A DNA stretch of 64,000 bases from Anolis sagrei (lineage: Eukaryota; Chordata; Lepidosauria; Squamata; Anolidae), in the NCBI RefSeq assembly GCF_037176765.1, contig NC_090034.1, positions 23,289,375 to 23,353,374 of the forward strand, given 5' to 3'. The position numbers and the translations under genes were made by a program. The first letter of the stretch is position 1. Each line of letters begins with the position of its first letter. The notes beneath the pieces are model-generated. The model saw only the letters and a program-made list of their open reading frames with translations. It did not search any database and was not told where the DNA came from. Positions 45,975 through 57,026 of this stretch are shown piece after piece.

Positions 45975-46450
45975 ATAGTATCACTCTATTATTCTGCTTT
46001 GATCAGCTTAAAGACTGTGTCCAAATCTGGACACCACAACTTACAAAGGACATTGAAAAGCTGAAATGCGCCCAAAGGGCAGCCAAAATGAGGGATGGTT
46101 TAGGGAGCTGGGTATGTTTAGCCTGCAGAAGAAAAGATCAAGAGGTGACCTGGCAGCCACGTTTAAATATTTGGAAGGAGGTCTTACTGAAGATGGAGCA
46201 AGCTGTGTTCTCCTGCTCCAGAAACTGGGACACAATGGAGCCATGGATTCAAATTGCAGGAAAAGAGAGTCTACCTAAACATTAGGAAGAACCTCCTGAT
46301 GGTAAGAAGTGTTTGAGGGTGGAATATGCTGCTGCCTTGGAGTAAGGCAGAGTCTTCTCTGTCGGGAGTTCTTTGATGGCGCATTCTTACATGGCGGAAG
46401 AGGGTTAGGCTAAATGGCCTTTGTGGTCTCTTGCAACACAATGATTGCAG
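45975..46450 (+). mobile_element. CR1 LINE fragment, 3' region (old)
   Basis: Similar in order to the CR1 C-terminal region (TTCTGCTTTGATCAG, GTATGTTTAGCCTGCAGAAG, ATGGCCTTTGTGGTCTCTTG) but clearly more diverged than the 5718 copy; several frame breaks. Confidence 0.7.
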
Positions 46451-48049
46451 TGCCTTGTGCCAGTGACCTTAACAACATTGACAGATCTCCTTGGACTGAC
46501 CCATTTTTCTTTCTTCTAGTGGAATGTGCTGTTCTGTGTTTCTACTATAAACTTGGAGTGTTTTCAGTGTCATGCTCTCTCACGCAGGAAAAGGTTTGGA
46601 CAAATATTCAGATACGAATGTCAACAAAAGAAATGCTAAGGAAGGATGATTCAGAATTGAAGTGAAGGAGAAAGAAAACAAAGCCCCAAAAGTCATGTCC
46701 TGATTAAATACAGGTCTCTCTAGAAGTAACTTAAAATGCTGGTTAGTGCTGGATGAGACTAAGGAGCTCAGGCTTCCCAACCAGCCATACATTTGGATGT
46801 GTGACCGAGGGACAGCCACCTTCATTTCATCCTATACACCTCAAAGGACTGTTGTGAGCATAAAGTGCAGGGAAGGAGAACATGGGTTGCCTGGAGCTTA
46901 TCCAAGAAAGGGTGAGCTATAAATGCAACTAATAAATAACATACAATGACCCCTTCCAAATTACAAACTTGGACGATTCTGTGGAGGCCATCAACAAGCT
47001 GGTTTTTGCTGTAAGTGTTTGATTTGCTAATGAATATGGATCTTATCACGTTGAGATATAATTCATTTCTGAGACTTTTTGAACACAATTCTGAACGGAT
47101 CCTATCACAAAACATTTGCCCGATCCAACCAGTAATCTGTTGGAATCCCTCTGCAAAATGTCACAGAAACAGACTAATTGCCCATGGGATTCTAATCATG
47201 TTTTTACAAATTTTACTACGATTTTATACGTTGCGTACATTCTGTTCTTATGTATGATCAGAAATTCAGCTTGCATCCCATCTGCTAAACTCTTGCGAGA
47301 ATGATAGTTTGAAACCCAAGCTATATCATTGCACAAGATTGGAAAAATAAAAATAAAAATAAAAAAGTGAGGCATTTGAATGTATTGGGAGGAGCCCGCC
47401 TTCTGTGACATGATGAGTCAAAGCGCACTATTTTCAAATCGTAAGAATCAGGTGTGATGGGGAAGAGTACGGGATGCATACTGATATAAACAGATTATAT
47501 CCCAATGAGATAAGGTTCTAGGAGGCTTCCTTAATCAGAGTCCAGAGCTAAAACAGACCCCCTTAAATGAGCAGCAGTGACTTCTGATCGCTGGTGGTAA
47601 CTAACCACTGAAGATGAGCTAACACTGGGGTGGCAACGACTCATGTGTTTTGGCACCGTGAGAGATGGGATGGGGTGCTTTCCATAAATCCCACCTCCTA
47701 AAGTCCTCCACATTTAGGAGTTATGCTCTGGTTGTTTCTGCAATGTACGGTAACTCCTTGCTGTTGTATTTTTAGGGCTATACTGCAATAACTGAGGCCA
47801 CACTGAAAAAAAGTACCATCGTTATCATACAAACTCGAAAGAAGATAGTCAGAGGGCATGGAAGACAAATGTAGATATGAGAAGAGGCAATTATCCTGTT
47901 GTCGATGGACTGCGCTCCTTCCAGTATTCTTCACTCGGACCGATGGCTCTGTAGTTTAATCCTATCTAAAGGGCAAGAGGATTCCCATTTGTGCATGTAT
48001 CGTCCCCAGTCCCTCACTCCATGACATCCATCACAGTCCCTCATTCCAT
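46451..48049. other. intergenic stretch without recognised features
   Basis: No gene seen. A weak L2-like tail is possible near 46910-46945, and an (AAAT)n tract stands at 47344-47365. Confidence 0.5.
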
Positions 48050-48515
48050 CACACTGGGGAGCTGCGGTGGTGCAATGGGTTAAACCCTTGTGCTGTTGAA
48101 CTGCTGACCTGAAGGTTGGCAGTTCGAATAAATGGGACAGGGTGAGCTCCCACTGTTAGCCCTAGCTCCTGCCAACCTAGCAGTTCAAAAACATGCAAAT
48201 GTGAGTAGATAAATAGGTACTGCTTTGGCGGGAAAAAGCAAAGAGACACTCCAAGCAATCTTTCCGGCCACACAACCAGGAGGTGGCAACGCAGGCTCCT
48301 TGGCTTGAAAATGGAGAAAAACATCTCCCCCAGAGCCAGAGACAAGCACTGCCTCCAAAAGCTGGAAATGAAAAAGAGATGCCTCTGCCTTGTCAGTGTT
48401 TGTGTGTCATTGTATGTGATTGTGAGGCATTGAATGTTTGCCTATGTCTACTGTAAATGCTGTAATCCGCTCTGAGTCCCCTAGGGGTGAAAGGCAAAAT
48501 AAAAATAAAGCACAT
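48050..48515 (+). mobile_element. tRNA-derived SINE with L2-like tail, complete
   Basis: It begins GGGGAGCTGCGGTGGTGCAA with the A-box region (GGTGCAATGGGTTAAA) and a B-box (GGCAGTTCGAATAAATG), then the body, and ends with CTCTGAGTCCCCTAGGGGTG and an AT tail. This is the fullest copy of the family. Confidence 0.85.
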
Positions 48516-48600
48516 TTATTATTATTATAATTATAATTATTATCATCATTATCATCACCATCATCATCATCACCATCATCATCATTATTATTATTATTCC
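48516..48600. repeat. (ATT)n/(ATC)n microsatellite
   Basis: A compound trinucleotide tract at the SINE tail; open in both directions, giving spurious frames rich in Ile/Met or Tyr/His. Confidence 0.9.
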
Positions 48601-48957
48601 CTTTCCAGTTTTACATACAATTCTTTCTATCATACTATGCTTCAACAGATGAAATTTCCTGCTCAGAGCACTCACTATAAGCCATATGTGCCTTCAATTT
48701 GCCTTTCGGTGACTCCATGAGTTTCACAAGGTTTACTCAGAGATGGTTTTGCAAGTTCTTTCCTCTGAAATACAGCCTACAGCATGGGGTATTTGTTGCT
48801 GGTCTCCCATCCAAGTACTAAATAGCACTGACCCTGCTTAGCTTCAAAGATCAGGTGGAATCTGGTGCATTTATGGTAGCTCACAAGGAAGAAAAGCTTG
48901 CCTCTCTCTAGAGACTAGATTTCTAGAGGGTGGACTTCAGCTCATGATGATCTATCA

Positions 48958-49635
48958 CAGTGTTTCTCAACCTGGGGGTCGGGACCCCTGTGGGGGTCGC
49001 GAGGGGTGTCAGAGGGGTCGCGAAAGACCATCAGAAAACATAGTATTTTCTGTTGGTCATGGGGATTCTGTGTGGGAAGTTTGGTCCAATTCTATCATTG
49101 GTGAAGTTCAGAATGCGTTGTAGGTGAACTATAAATCCCAACAACTACAAGTCCCACATGTCAAGGTCTATTTTCCCCAAATTCCACCAGTTCACATTTG
49201 GGCATATTGAGTATTTGTGCCAAGTTTGGTCCAGATCCAACATTGTTTGAGTCCACAGTGGTCAATGGTCAATGTCCACCAGACCCTCCCAATATTTTCT
49301 CCTGGTCATGGGAATTCTGGGTGTCAAGTCTGATTCAATTTCATCATTGGTGGAGTTCAGAAGGTTCTTTGATTTTAGGTGAACTATAAATCCCAGCAAC
49401 TCCAACCTTGCCAAATGACAAAATCAATCACCCCCAACTCTACCAGTATTTAAATTTGGGCATATTGGGTATTTGGGATTTGAAAATACAACCTGCATAT
49501 CAGATATTTACATTACGATTCATAACAGTAGCAAAATTATGAAGTAGCAACAAAAATAATGTTATGGTTGGGGGTCATCACAACATGAGGAACTCTATTA
49601 AAGGGTCACAGCATTAGGAAGGCTGAGAAACACTG
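48958..49635. mobile_element. hAT transposon, SPIN-like, non-autonomous
   Basis: 678 bp with terminal repeats CAGTGTTTCTCAACCTGGGG and, reversed, CAGTGTTTCTCAGCC, flanked by a perfect 8-bp ATCTATCA (48950-48957 and 49636-49643). The right end, read reversed, has the sequence blocks I associate with SPIN elements (GAGTTCCTCATGTTGTGATG, TTTTGTTGCTACTTCATAAT, GTAAATATCTGATATGCAGG). A ROH-type GGGTCGCGA block lies near the left end. The interior holds two diverged tandem units (49041-49235 and 49291-49478). No transposase. Confidence 0.8.
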
Positions 49636-49862
49636 ATCTATCACATGGTTGCAGACAGACAGGCCTTTGGGCAGAAGAATGAGGAAGCAAACTACTCATT
49701 TGCCCAGAAGGTTGGGAAACCGGAGCTGAAAAGTGGCACTTTCAATGGAATCAGTGGACAAAGAAATAACTATGTAGGCACAAGTTAGGGCAGGGTTTCT
49801 CAAACCTTTACAGCCACTAAACCCTTTTTAAAGCAAAAGTTTCTCATGGAGCCCCAAGAAAT

Positions 49863-49920
49863 TATATTGTATTACATTGTATTACATTGTGTTAAATTAC
49901 ATTACATTACATTACATTAT
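49863..49920. repeat. (ATTAC)n-type microsatellite
   Basis: ATTACATTGT and ATTAC units over about 57 bp directly upstream of the CR1 at 49918. Confidence 0.85.
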
Positions 49921-51174
49921 ATATCCAAGAGTATTAAAGGAACTAGCAAAAGTCATTTCGGAACCACTGGCAACCATCTTTGAGAGTTCTTGGAAAAGTC
50001 CCAGCAGATTGGAGGAGGGCAAATGTGGTCCCTATCTATCATCAAGAAGGGGGGGGGGGGGACAACCCAAACAATTATCATCCGGTCAGCCTCACATCAA
50101 TACCAGGCAAGATTCTGAAAAAGATCATGAAGGAAGTGACCTGCAAACACTGAGAAACGAATGTGGTAATTGCTAATTATCAACATGGTTTTATCAAAAA
50201 CAAGTCATGTCAGACTCATCTGATCTCTTTTTTTCGATAGAGTTACAAGCTGAGCAGATGCAGCGAATGCCATGGAAGTAGTGTATCTGGATTTCAGGAA
50301 GGCCTTCCTTTGACAAGGTCTGCCATGACCATCTGGCAAACAAACTAGTCCAATGTGGGCTAGGCAAAACTATGGCTAGGTAGATCTGTAACTGGTTAAG
50401 CGAATGAACCCAGAGGGTGATTCTCAGCAATGCTTCCTCTTCATCCTGGAAAGAAGTGATGAGGGGAGTGCCAGAAGAAGGGTTCCGTCCTGGGCCTGGT
50501 TCTATTCAACATCTTGATTAATGACTTAGAGGAAGGGTTAGAAGGCATGATCATCAAGTTTGCAGGCAATACCAAATTGGGAGGGATAGCCAACACTCTG
50601 GAAGACAGGAGCAGAATTCAAAACAATCTTAACAGATTAGAGAGATAAATGGCCAAAACTAACAAAATTTAGTTCAACAGGGACAAATGCAAGATACTCT
50701 AATTAGGAAGAAAAAAATAAACACAAAGATACAGAATGGGGGACGCCTGGCTCGACAGCAGTACATGTGGAAAGGATCTTGGAGTCCTCGTGGACAACAA
50801 GTTAAACATGAGCCAACAATGTCATGCAGCAGCTAAAAAAGCCAATGGGATTTTGGCCTACATAAATAGGAGTCTAATCCCTAGATCCAGGGAAGTCATG
50901 CTACCCCTCTATTCTGCCCTGGTCAGACCACACCCGGAATCACACTGTTTCCAATTCTGGGCACTGCAATTGAAGGGAGATGTTGACTCTAAGCTGGAAT
51001 GTGTCCAGAGGAGGGCGACTAAAAGGATCAAGGGTTTGGAGAACAAGCCCTAAGAAGAGTGGCTTAAGGAGCTGGGCATGTTTAGCCTGCAGTAGAGAAG
51101 GCTGAGAGGACGAGGTGGTGATGGCCATGTACAAAGATGTGAAGTCATAGGGAGGAGGGAGCAAGCTGCCCTAG

Positions 51175-51175
<1 letters not shown>
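49918..51175 (+). mobile_element. CR1 LINE, diverged, ORF2 broken
   Basis: A full reverse transcriptase region by DNA similarity to 19280, but with many stops and indels. Pieces such as [20 protein letters not shown] and [20 protein letters not shown] remain. A 12-G run lies at about 50049-50060. The (GATA)n at 51176-51220 replaces its 3' terminus. Confidence 0.85.
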
Positions 51176-51219
<44 letters not shown>

Positions 51220-51330
51220 TCAGGCATGGACAAACTTTTGGACACATGGGCTACATTGCATCCTAAAATTTGACAGACTGGCCGGGCCAGTAGCATATGG
51301 ATTATTATTATTATTATTATTATCAACAGC

Positions 51331-51369
<39 letters not shown>
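51176..51369. repeat. (GATA)n, (TTA)n and (CAA)n with transposon debris
   Basis: (GATA)n 51176-51220, (TTA)n 51300-51322 and (CAA)n 51327-51369, separated by CAGGCATGGACAAACTTTTG debris of a hAT type. Confidence 0.8.
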
Positions 51370-53704
51370 ATATTGCTGCCTTTTCATGATACCCCAAAAC
51401 AGCAGACTCGCTATATTGCATGGTAAAGCCAGCCCTTGTAAGTTTCATATCTATGCATTTCCAATCACAATAAACACTGCATGCACATTTAAAAAAAACA
51501 GTAGGAAAAACATATATCAGTAATCTTGCTTTAACTAGGCCAGAAGGGTACTTCTTCTCATTTCAAATGGTTGCTATCATCTCATTCTCCTAGCAGCCTG
51601 CAATTCTGAATTCTATGACAAGCTTAAATGTCGTGATGCTGCTTGTACTTTCTGCATGGAGCATTATCTGAGCTAGCTGACCTGATCTCTGTTATACGAA
51701 GTCTGTGCTTTCATGACTAGCTACAGGGTTATGCTATGTAAAATCCACAATACTTGAAGGACAGCTTATGTGTTTACTAGAAATCCTATATTCCATCGCT
51801 TGCTTTTCCCGCAGCTTCGTGAGCTATATAACCTTTAAATGCCCTTCAATTGTTTTGGCAAGAAAAGGAGAGAAATTGTGTAGATAATTTTCACACTTTC
51901 AGAGCTTGCTTGCAAGTTTCCCCCTCAGAAAGCTACCAAAGGACCAGCATTAAGCTCTTACTTTTTATATCTTAAAGAGAGTCCATCTAGAGCTTGCTTA
52001 TTATACATTAAAGAGAACCAATCTGTTGCTCTCAGATTTTCACTAGGAACCCATGCAATTATCCTTGCTGGACTGACCGTTAATTTGGTCACTTTTCTCA
52101 TTATATTCAGGGCAACAGGCCTCCGAGGTGGAGGTTGTCCCAAATGGTCCCCTCATTCACAAAATCTGGGAATGCTCATCATCCTTTACCATCATCCCTT
52201 TTCTGCTTTGCTCTGGACACAAGGCAGACACATTCCCCCTTCCTTATCTGCAATGTAGGCATCTCTGTAGATCCAAACTACTATCCATCTATCACCAGTG
52301 GCAACCAGGAACGCTTTTAATATTTAGTGGAAGAGCGCCAACAGAAGGGTTATTTGATATGATAATTGAAGGATTGCTCAGGTGTCCTGCATAAGAGAGG
52401 TACGGTGGGTTGTTGTTTAACACAATCCACAGTTATCACAGTGGGTGCTGTAGATCAACCAGAGGTTGATGGTTTAACTGATGATTTAGAGAGAATTGTG
52501 AGTTTTCCTGTGGCACAAAGCGATGGGCTCTCAAGTCTGGAAAATTCAGGTCTGGGAAATTGTGGTTCTCTTATGATGAAACTGGCTCGGAAAGTGCAGG
52601 ACCTCAAGGCCAGTCAGGGGAGCCAGAAGTAGCAGCAACAGATATGGAATTGAATAAAGAGCTGAGTGATAAGGAGCATTCTCAGGAGAAACCACCTGTA
52701 GCACGGAGATCAACAAAAGTCTTCATTTACAGATAAGAGCCAAAAATAGATTGCATCATTCAGAGATATTATGTGGGAAAGTTGTGAAGGAAATTCACGG
52801 GGAAAGGAATTATTTAATGGATGTCTTAAGGTAAGTTGTTTACCTTAAGGTCGGTTCAGGCAACACTGTGTTAGAGTGAGAATCTAAGCCTGAGTTCCTG
52901 GTTCAAGTCCAGTTTGATTTTGGGTTTAATATATCCTGGAAGTTTTTTATGTTCCCATTCATGTACTCCTGTTCAAGTTTTACTCGTTACACCTTCTTGA
53001 TTGTGGGCTTATGCTGTATCTGTGATTTCTGGTTGTTAGCACTGGAACTTTATAAGACATTTGGATTATTTTCTAGTTATCACCTGTTGCTAAATCTTTT
53101 TGGATTATATATCTTCCTTTCTTATTTCTGATTTTTTTTGCTTTTTATATGTTTTTACAATAAACTGTTTGCATATATTCCTGGACTCTTGTGTGGTGCA
53201 ATAGTCATAGGATCATATTATCTAAGACCTTTATATGACATCATATTTAAAATTGTTCGAAATTTTCCACTTGAGTTATCGGATTTGAATTTTATTGTAT
53301 AGTTTTATGGGTGCTTATATTACATTATATTGCATGGTTATATTGTTGGGTCTTCCCTGAAAACATATTGATATTATTCAGCCAGGCTTCACACTACATC
53401 CTACTGATATCGTGCTCAAAATCAAAATAATACAGGTTAAGATACATTTGCAGTTATGACACGGAGCAATATAAAAATATCCATTAAACCACATATTACG
53501 TAGAACGTGTACATCATTACACATGTACACATGTTAAGGTAATAGGCGTGTTATTATCTAACTCAGTCATGTTCGAATAGTTAAAAGGCTCAGTCATTGC
53601 AGATATCAACAGTGTAAAGCCCAGATCATCAACACACATGTACAAATAAAACAATGGTCAGAGGTTATGCCAGTCTCCAAGGACAATATAGAAGAACACT
53701 CACA
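51370..53704. other. intergenic stretch, mostly unrecognised
   Basis: No gene recognised. 52425-53200 has an 88-codon frame (52366-52632) without family features and then a T-rich tract with AATAAA near 53159. It could be an old retroelement or unique DNA; I cannot decide. A 10-bp inverted repeat (CTTAAGGTAA) is at 52825-52849. Confidence 0.4.
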
Positions 53705-53705
53705 C

Positions 53706-53838
53706 CAGCCATGGGCAAACTTCGGCCCTCCAGATGTTTGGACTTCAACTCCCACAATTCCTAACAGCTGGTAGGCTGTTACAAATTGTGGGAGTTGAAG
53801 TCCAAAACACCTGGAGGGTTAAAGTTTGCCCATACCTG
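53706..53838. mobile_element. hAT-type palindromic MITE
   Basis: CAGCCATGGGCAAACTTCGG ... AAAGTTTGCCCATACCTG, with both TTGAAGTCCAAAACACCTGG-type arms. Flanks ACTCACAC and ATCTACAT differ only by transitions, perhaps a decayed target duplication. Confidence 0.85.
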
Positions 53839-53904
53839 ATCTACATTGTTTAATTAACAGAGTTTGACATCAGTTTAACTCCTCTGGCTCAATGCAGCAG
53901 ATGT

Positions 53905-55190
53905 CCCAAAAATAAAGGTTAATGGTGCAACACTAGAAAACATTGACCTTTTCGGCTCCCTAGGTACCCACCTCTCCACAAAAGCCGACATCAACACCGA
54001 AATGCATCACCAGTAGAGCTCTGCGAGAGCAGCATTTTTTTCAAACGAAGCTAATAGTGTTTGAGGACCGTAAGGATACCAAGATGCTAATTTATAAAGC
54101 GATTGTACTCTCAACTCTGTTATATGAAACATGGACTGTCTACAGATGTCACTCTTGACTTCTGGAACGACCCCTTCAGCGATGCCTTCGAAAAATCCTG
54201 CAAATCTCTTGGGAGGAAGAAACAAGCGGATGAAGGTCAGCATCTGGAAGAGGAAGCAAAAGCCAGCAGCACTGAAGCCATGATCCTCCAGCATCCTCTT
54301 TGCTGGACTGAATGTGTCCAGAGGAGGACAACTAAAATGATAGAAGGTCTGGAGACTCTGAATAATCCCTATGAGGAGCATCTTAAACAGCTGGGTCTGT
54401 TTACCCTGCAGAAGAGAAGGCTGAGAGAAAGAGACATGAGAGCCATGTTTCAATATCTGAAAGGCTGTCCTAAGGAAGAGAGAGCAGGCTTGTTTTCTGC
54501 TGCCCTGGAAACTAGGACTCAATGGCGGCATGGGCTCAAATGACAGGAGAAGAGATTCCACCTGAACATTAGGAAGAACTTCCTGACCATAAGAAAAGCT
54601 ATTCAGCAGTGGAACTCTCTGACTCGAGAGTTTGGTATAAATTCCTTCTCTGAAGTCTTTTTAACAGACACTGGATGGCCATCTGTCAGGAATGCTTTAA
54701 TTGTGCTTTTCCTGCATGGCAGAATAGGGTGGGACTGGATAGCCTCTGTGGTCTCATCCAACTCTATTATTCTCTGATTCTATGTTGTATGAAGGCCCCA
54801 TCACTGTTGTCTCCCAAAGCACTGACTTTACTCTCAATTCAAGAACGGAAAACGGAATTGAAAGATGGGCTTGAAGCTGATCTTAAAAACTGGATTAAAC
54901 ACTGGGAAGACCTGGCCCTCGAGCGTCTAACCGGAGGCCAGCTGTGACAAACAATGCTATGGATTTCGAAGAGGCATGAATGGAGGGTGAATGGGAGAAA
55001 CATGCCAAGTGGAAGAAGGTGGATCAAGCAAATCTCATCATGACTGCCTTCCATCTGAATATGTATGTCCTCACTGGGAAAGTAAAACCACGCCAATCCA
55101 GAATAGGTCTCTACAGTCACTTACAGACCCACCGCCAAGACTCTGCCCTTGGAAAGCAATCAGACTCATGAGCCACAATTGACCACCCAT
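53905..55190 (+). mobile_element. non-LTR retrotransposon fragment, copy 2, split by CR1
   Basis: Aligns in order with the copy at 34555: GTTAATGGTGCAACACTAGA, ACCCACCTCTCCACAAAAGC, TCTTGGGAGGAAGAAAC, then after the CR1 insert CCCAAAGCACTGAC and DLALERLTGGQL. Its last part keeps a Cys/His pattern (CPHW, SLTDPPP). Broken throughout. Confidence 0.72.
54311..54784 (+). mobile_element. CR1 LINE 3' fragment nested in another LINE
   Basis: Begins AATGTGTCCAGAGGAGGACA and ends at the CR1 terminus ATTCTCTGATTCTATG. The host LINE reads GCTGGACTG before it and TTGTATGAAGG after, as in the uninterrupted copy at 35161, where only about six bases lie between. Confidence 0.88.
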
Positions 55191-55194
55191 AACT

Positions 55195-55400
55195 ATTATT
55201 ATTGTTATTATATTTATTTATACCGCGCTTTATCTCCCCAAAGGGGACTCAAAGCAGCTTGACATAAAAGTATTAGTATGCAATTTAAAATATACAAATA
55301 TGCAAACATTAAAATAGAATTAAACACTAACAGCACTAAAAACCAGTCACAGTTAAAATTCATCAAAACGGTTGAAAAACCACCCATGAAGCAGGGTACA
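55195..55400 (-). repeat. inverted L2-like tail and body fragment
   Basis: (ATT)n, then TATTTATACCGCGCTTTATC and CCCAAAGGGGACTCAAAGCA, the reverse of an L2-like 3' end, continuing into the body to about 55390. Confidence 0.6.
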
Positions 55401-55642
55401 TAATTTAGCAATATTACTAAATAATAATAATAATAATCTAGCAGAAGCAGGGTACATAATTTATCAATATTACTAAATAATAATAATAATAATAATAATC
55501 TAGCAGAAGCAGGGTAATAATTTATCAACATTACTAAATAATAATAATAATCATAATAATCTAGCAGAAGCAGGGTGCATAATTTATGAATATTACTAAA
55601 TAATAAGAATATAGCAGAAGCAAGGTACATAATTTATCAATG
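55388..55642. repeat. minisatellite, about 56-62 bp unit, five copies
   Basis: Units start GAAGCAGGGTACATAATTTA, continue TCAATATTACTAAATAAT with a variable (AAT)n, and end CTAGCA. Copies begin at about 55388, 55444, 55506, 55567 and 55617. Inverted units stand at 56354-56510. Confidence 0.85.
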
Positions 55643-55965
55643 TTGTTGTTCATTCGTTCAGTCGTCTCCGACTCTTCGTGACCTCATGGACCAGCCTACG
55701 CCAGAGCTCCCTGTCGGCCGTCGCCACCCCCAGCTCCCTCAAGGTCAGTCCAGTCACTTCAAGGATGCCACCCACCCATCTTGCCCTTGGTCGGCCCCTC
55801 TTCCTTTTGCCTTCCACTTTCCCCAGCATTATTGTCTTCTCTAGGCTTTCCCGTCTCCTCATGATGTGGCCAAAGTACTTCAACTTTGTCTCTAGTATCT
55901 TTCCCTCCAGTGAGCAGTCGGGCTTTATTTCCTGGAGGATGGACTGGTTGGATCTTAATTGATAA
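55643..55965 (-). mobile_element. BovB (RTE) LINE, 3' end
   Basis: A minus-strand frame of 109 codons (55650-55979) encodes LKYFGHIMRRRESLEKTIML, GKVEGKRKRGRPRARWVGGI and ELWRRLVHEVTKSRRRLNE, the known C-terminus of BovB ORF2. The element end abuts GTTGTTGTTCATTCG, the BovB-type tail. It is inserted in, or joined to, the minisatellite unit. Confidence 0.9.
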
Positions 55966-56353
55966 TTAAAATTTATCAATATTAATTAAAAAATAATAAT
56001 GTAACAGCGTTTCTCTCCAGGATGAAGAAAGAAGGGTAATTGGGAAACACCTTTTGTATGTTTTTTACCTCTTTTCTACAATTTGATTTATTAATCCCTA
56101 TTCTGGGTAGAAACAGGGTTCCTAAGGTATTAATATTCATGAGAATTAGGGGCAAGACGAGGGATAGGAGGGCATGCCAAGTTGGCCACGCCCCTTATGC
56201 AAATCGGTGCTGAATCACCCTCACCTGAGAAGGAAATAAGCCCCGCCCCCTCCCCCCCCCCCCCCCCCGCATTGGAGAGGCCTAGAAACAATGAGTGAAC
56301 CATCCTTCACTTTTTTGGGGGGAGGGTTGAGGGCAGAAAATGCCCTCAGTCTC
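55966..56353. other. AT-rich spacer, C-run and GC boxes upstream of ATP6V0C
   Basis: Contains partial minisatellite sequence (55960-56000), an octamer ATGCAAAT at 56197-56204 next to CCACGCCCC, CCCCGCCCCC near 56241 and a run of about 20 C at 56250-56268. It may be distal promoter sequence; no gene. Confidence 0.5.
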
Positions 56354-56510
56354 TGCTTCTGTTATATTATTATTATTAAACCATAATCATTAACATTGAT
56401 AAATTATGTATCCTGTTTCTGCTATCTTATGATTATTATTTAATAATATTGATAAATTATGTACCCTGCTTCTGCTAGATTATTATTATTATTATTATTT
56501 CCCTTAGTTT
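56354..56510. repeat. inverted minisatellite units
   Basis: Three units in the opposite orientation to 55388-55642: TGATAAATTATGTATCCTGT, TGATAAATTATGTACCCTGC and flanking (ATT)n. Together with the forward array they form a large inverted repeat about 120 bp before the ATP6V0C CpG island. Confidence 0.85.
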
Positions 56511-56599
56511 AGGCAACCCAAAAGGAAAAAAGAAATAAATATTTTATTCAGGAGTGGTAATAAATCTCAAACTAACTCTCTCCCCCCCCCTTTGTTTTC

Positions 56600-57026
56600 T
56601 ACATAATGGTACATTCCAAGCATGAAGGGCGGCGGCGAGGCAGGCTGGGGAGGGGCGTGGCTTGTTCCGCCCACGTGACCCTCGGGCAGCGGCCATTTTG
56701 TCCTGCGGTGGCGGTGTATTTAGAGCGAGCCGTGAGCGCTGTCTCGGAGCAGCGGAGAAGGAGGGGCTGTCAGTGACAGAGAAAAAGGGAGAGACAGGAA
56801 GAAAGAGAGCGCCAGTGCTGCTTCGCTCCTTCAGTGCTGCTTCGCTCCTTCAACTACCACCAGCAGCGCCTCCTCAGCCAGCTAGGCCGCTCCGCCATCT
56901 TGCCGACGGGGAGAGAGAAGGGGCAAAAAGGAAAGAAGACGCGGCGGTAGCAGAGGAAGGAGAGCCCCATCGCCCTCTGGCCTCCTGCGTTCTCTCCTCT
57001 CTTCCTCACAAACACACCGCTCCGCC
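56600..57026 (+). promoter_or_regulatory. ATP6V0C: ATP6V0C CpG-island promoter and 5' UTR
   Basis: GC- and CpG-rich. It contains a KLF/Sp1-like GGGGCGTGGC near 56652, an E-box CACGTGAC at 56672-56679 (core of the CLEAR element bound by TFEB/TFE3), and two YY1-type sites: GGCCATTTTG at 56691-56700 and a perfect CGCCATCTTGCC near 56892. YY1 sites just downstream of the start are common in housekeeping promoters, so transcription may start between about 56700 and 56760. The 5' UTR also carries a tandem duplication of about 20 bp at 56814-56855. The factor assignments come from motif shape only. Confidence 0.7.

Noticed and set aside
46414-46665. Possible small host gene in the intergenic region
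   Set aside because: The 83-codon frame overlaps the end of an old CR1 fragment and shows no known domain or splice partner.
48481-48720. His/Tyr-rich and Ile/Met-rich frames on the two strands
   Set aside because: They are translations of the ATT/ATC microsatellite.
55388-55642. CRISPR-like array
   Set aside because: The regular units are direct repeats with variable AAT microsatellite content, not unique spacers, in a vertebrate genome.
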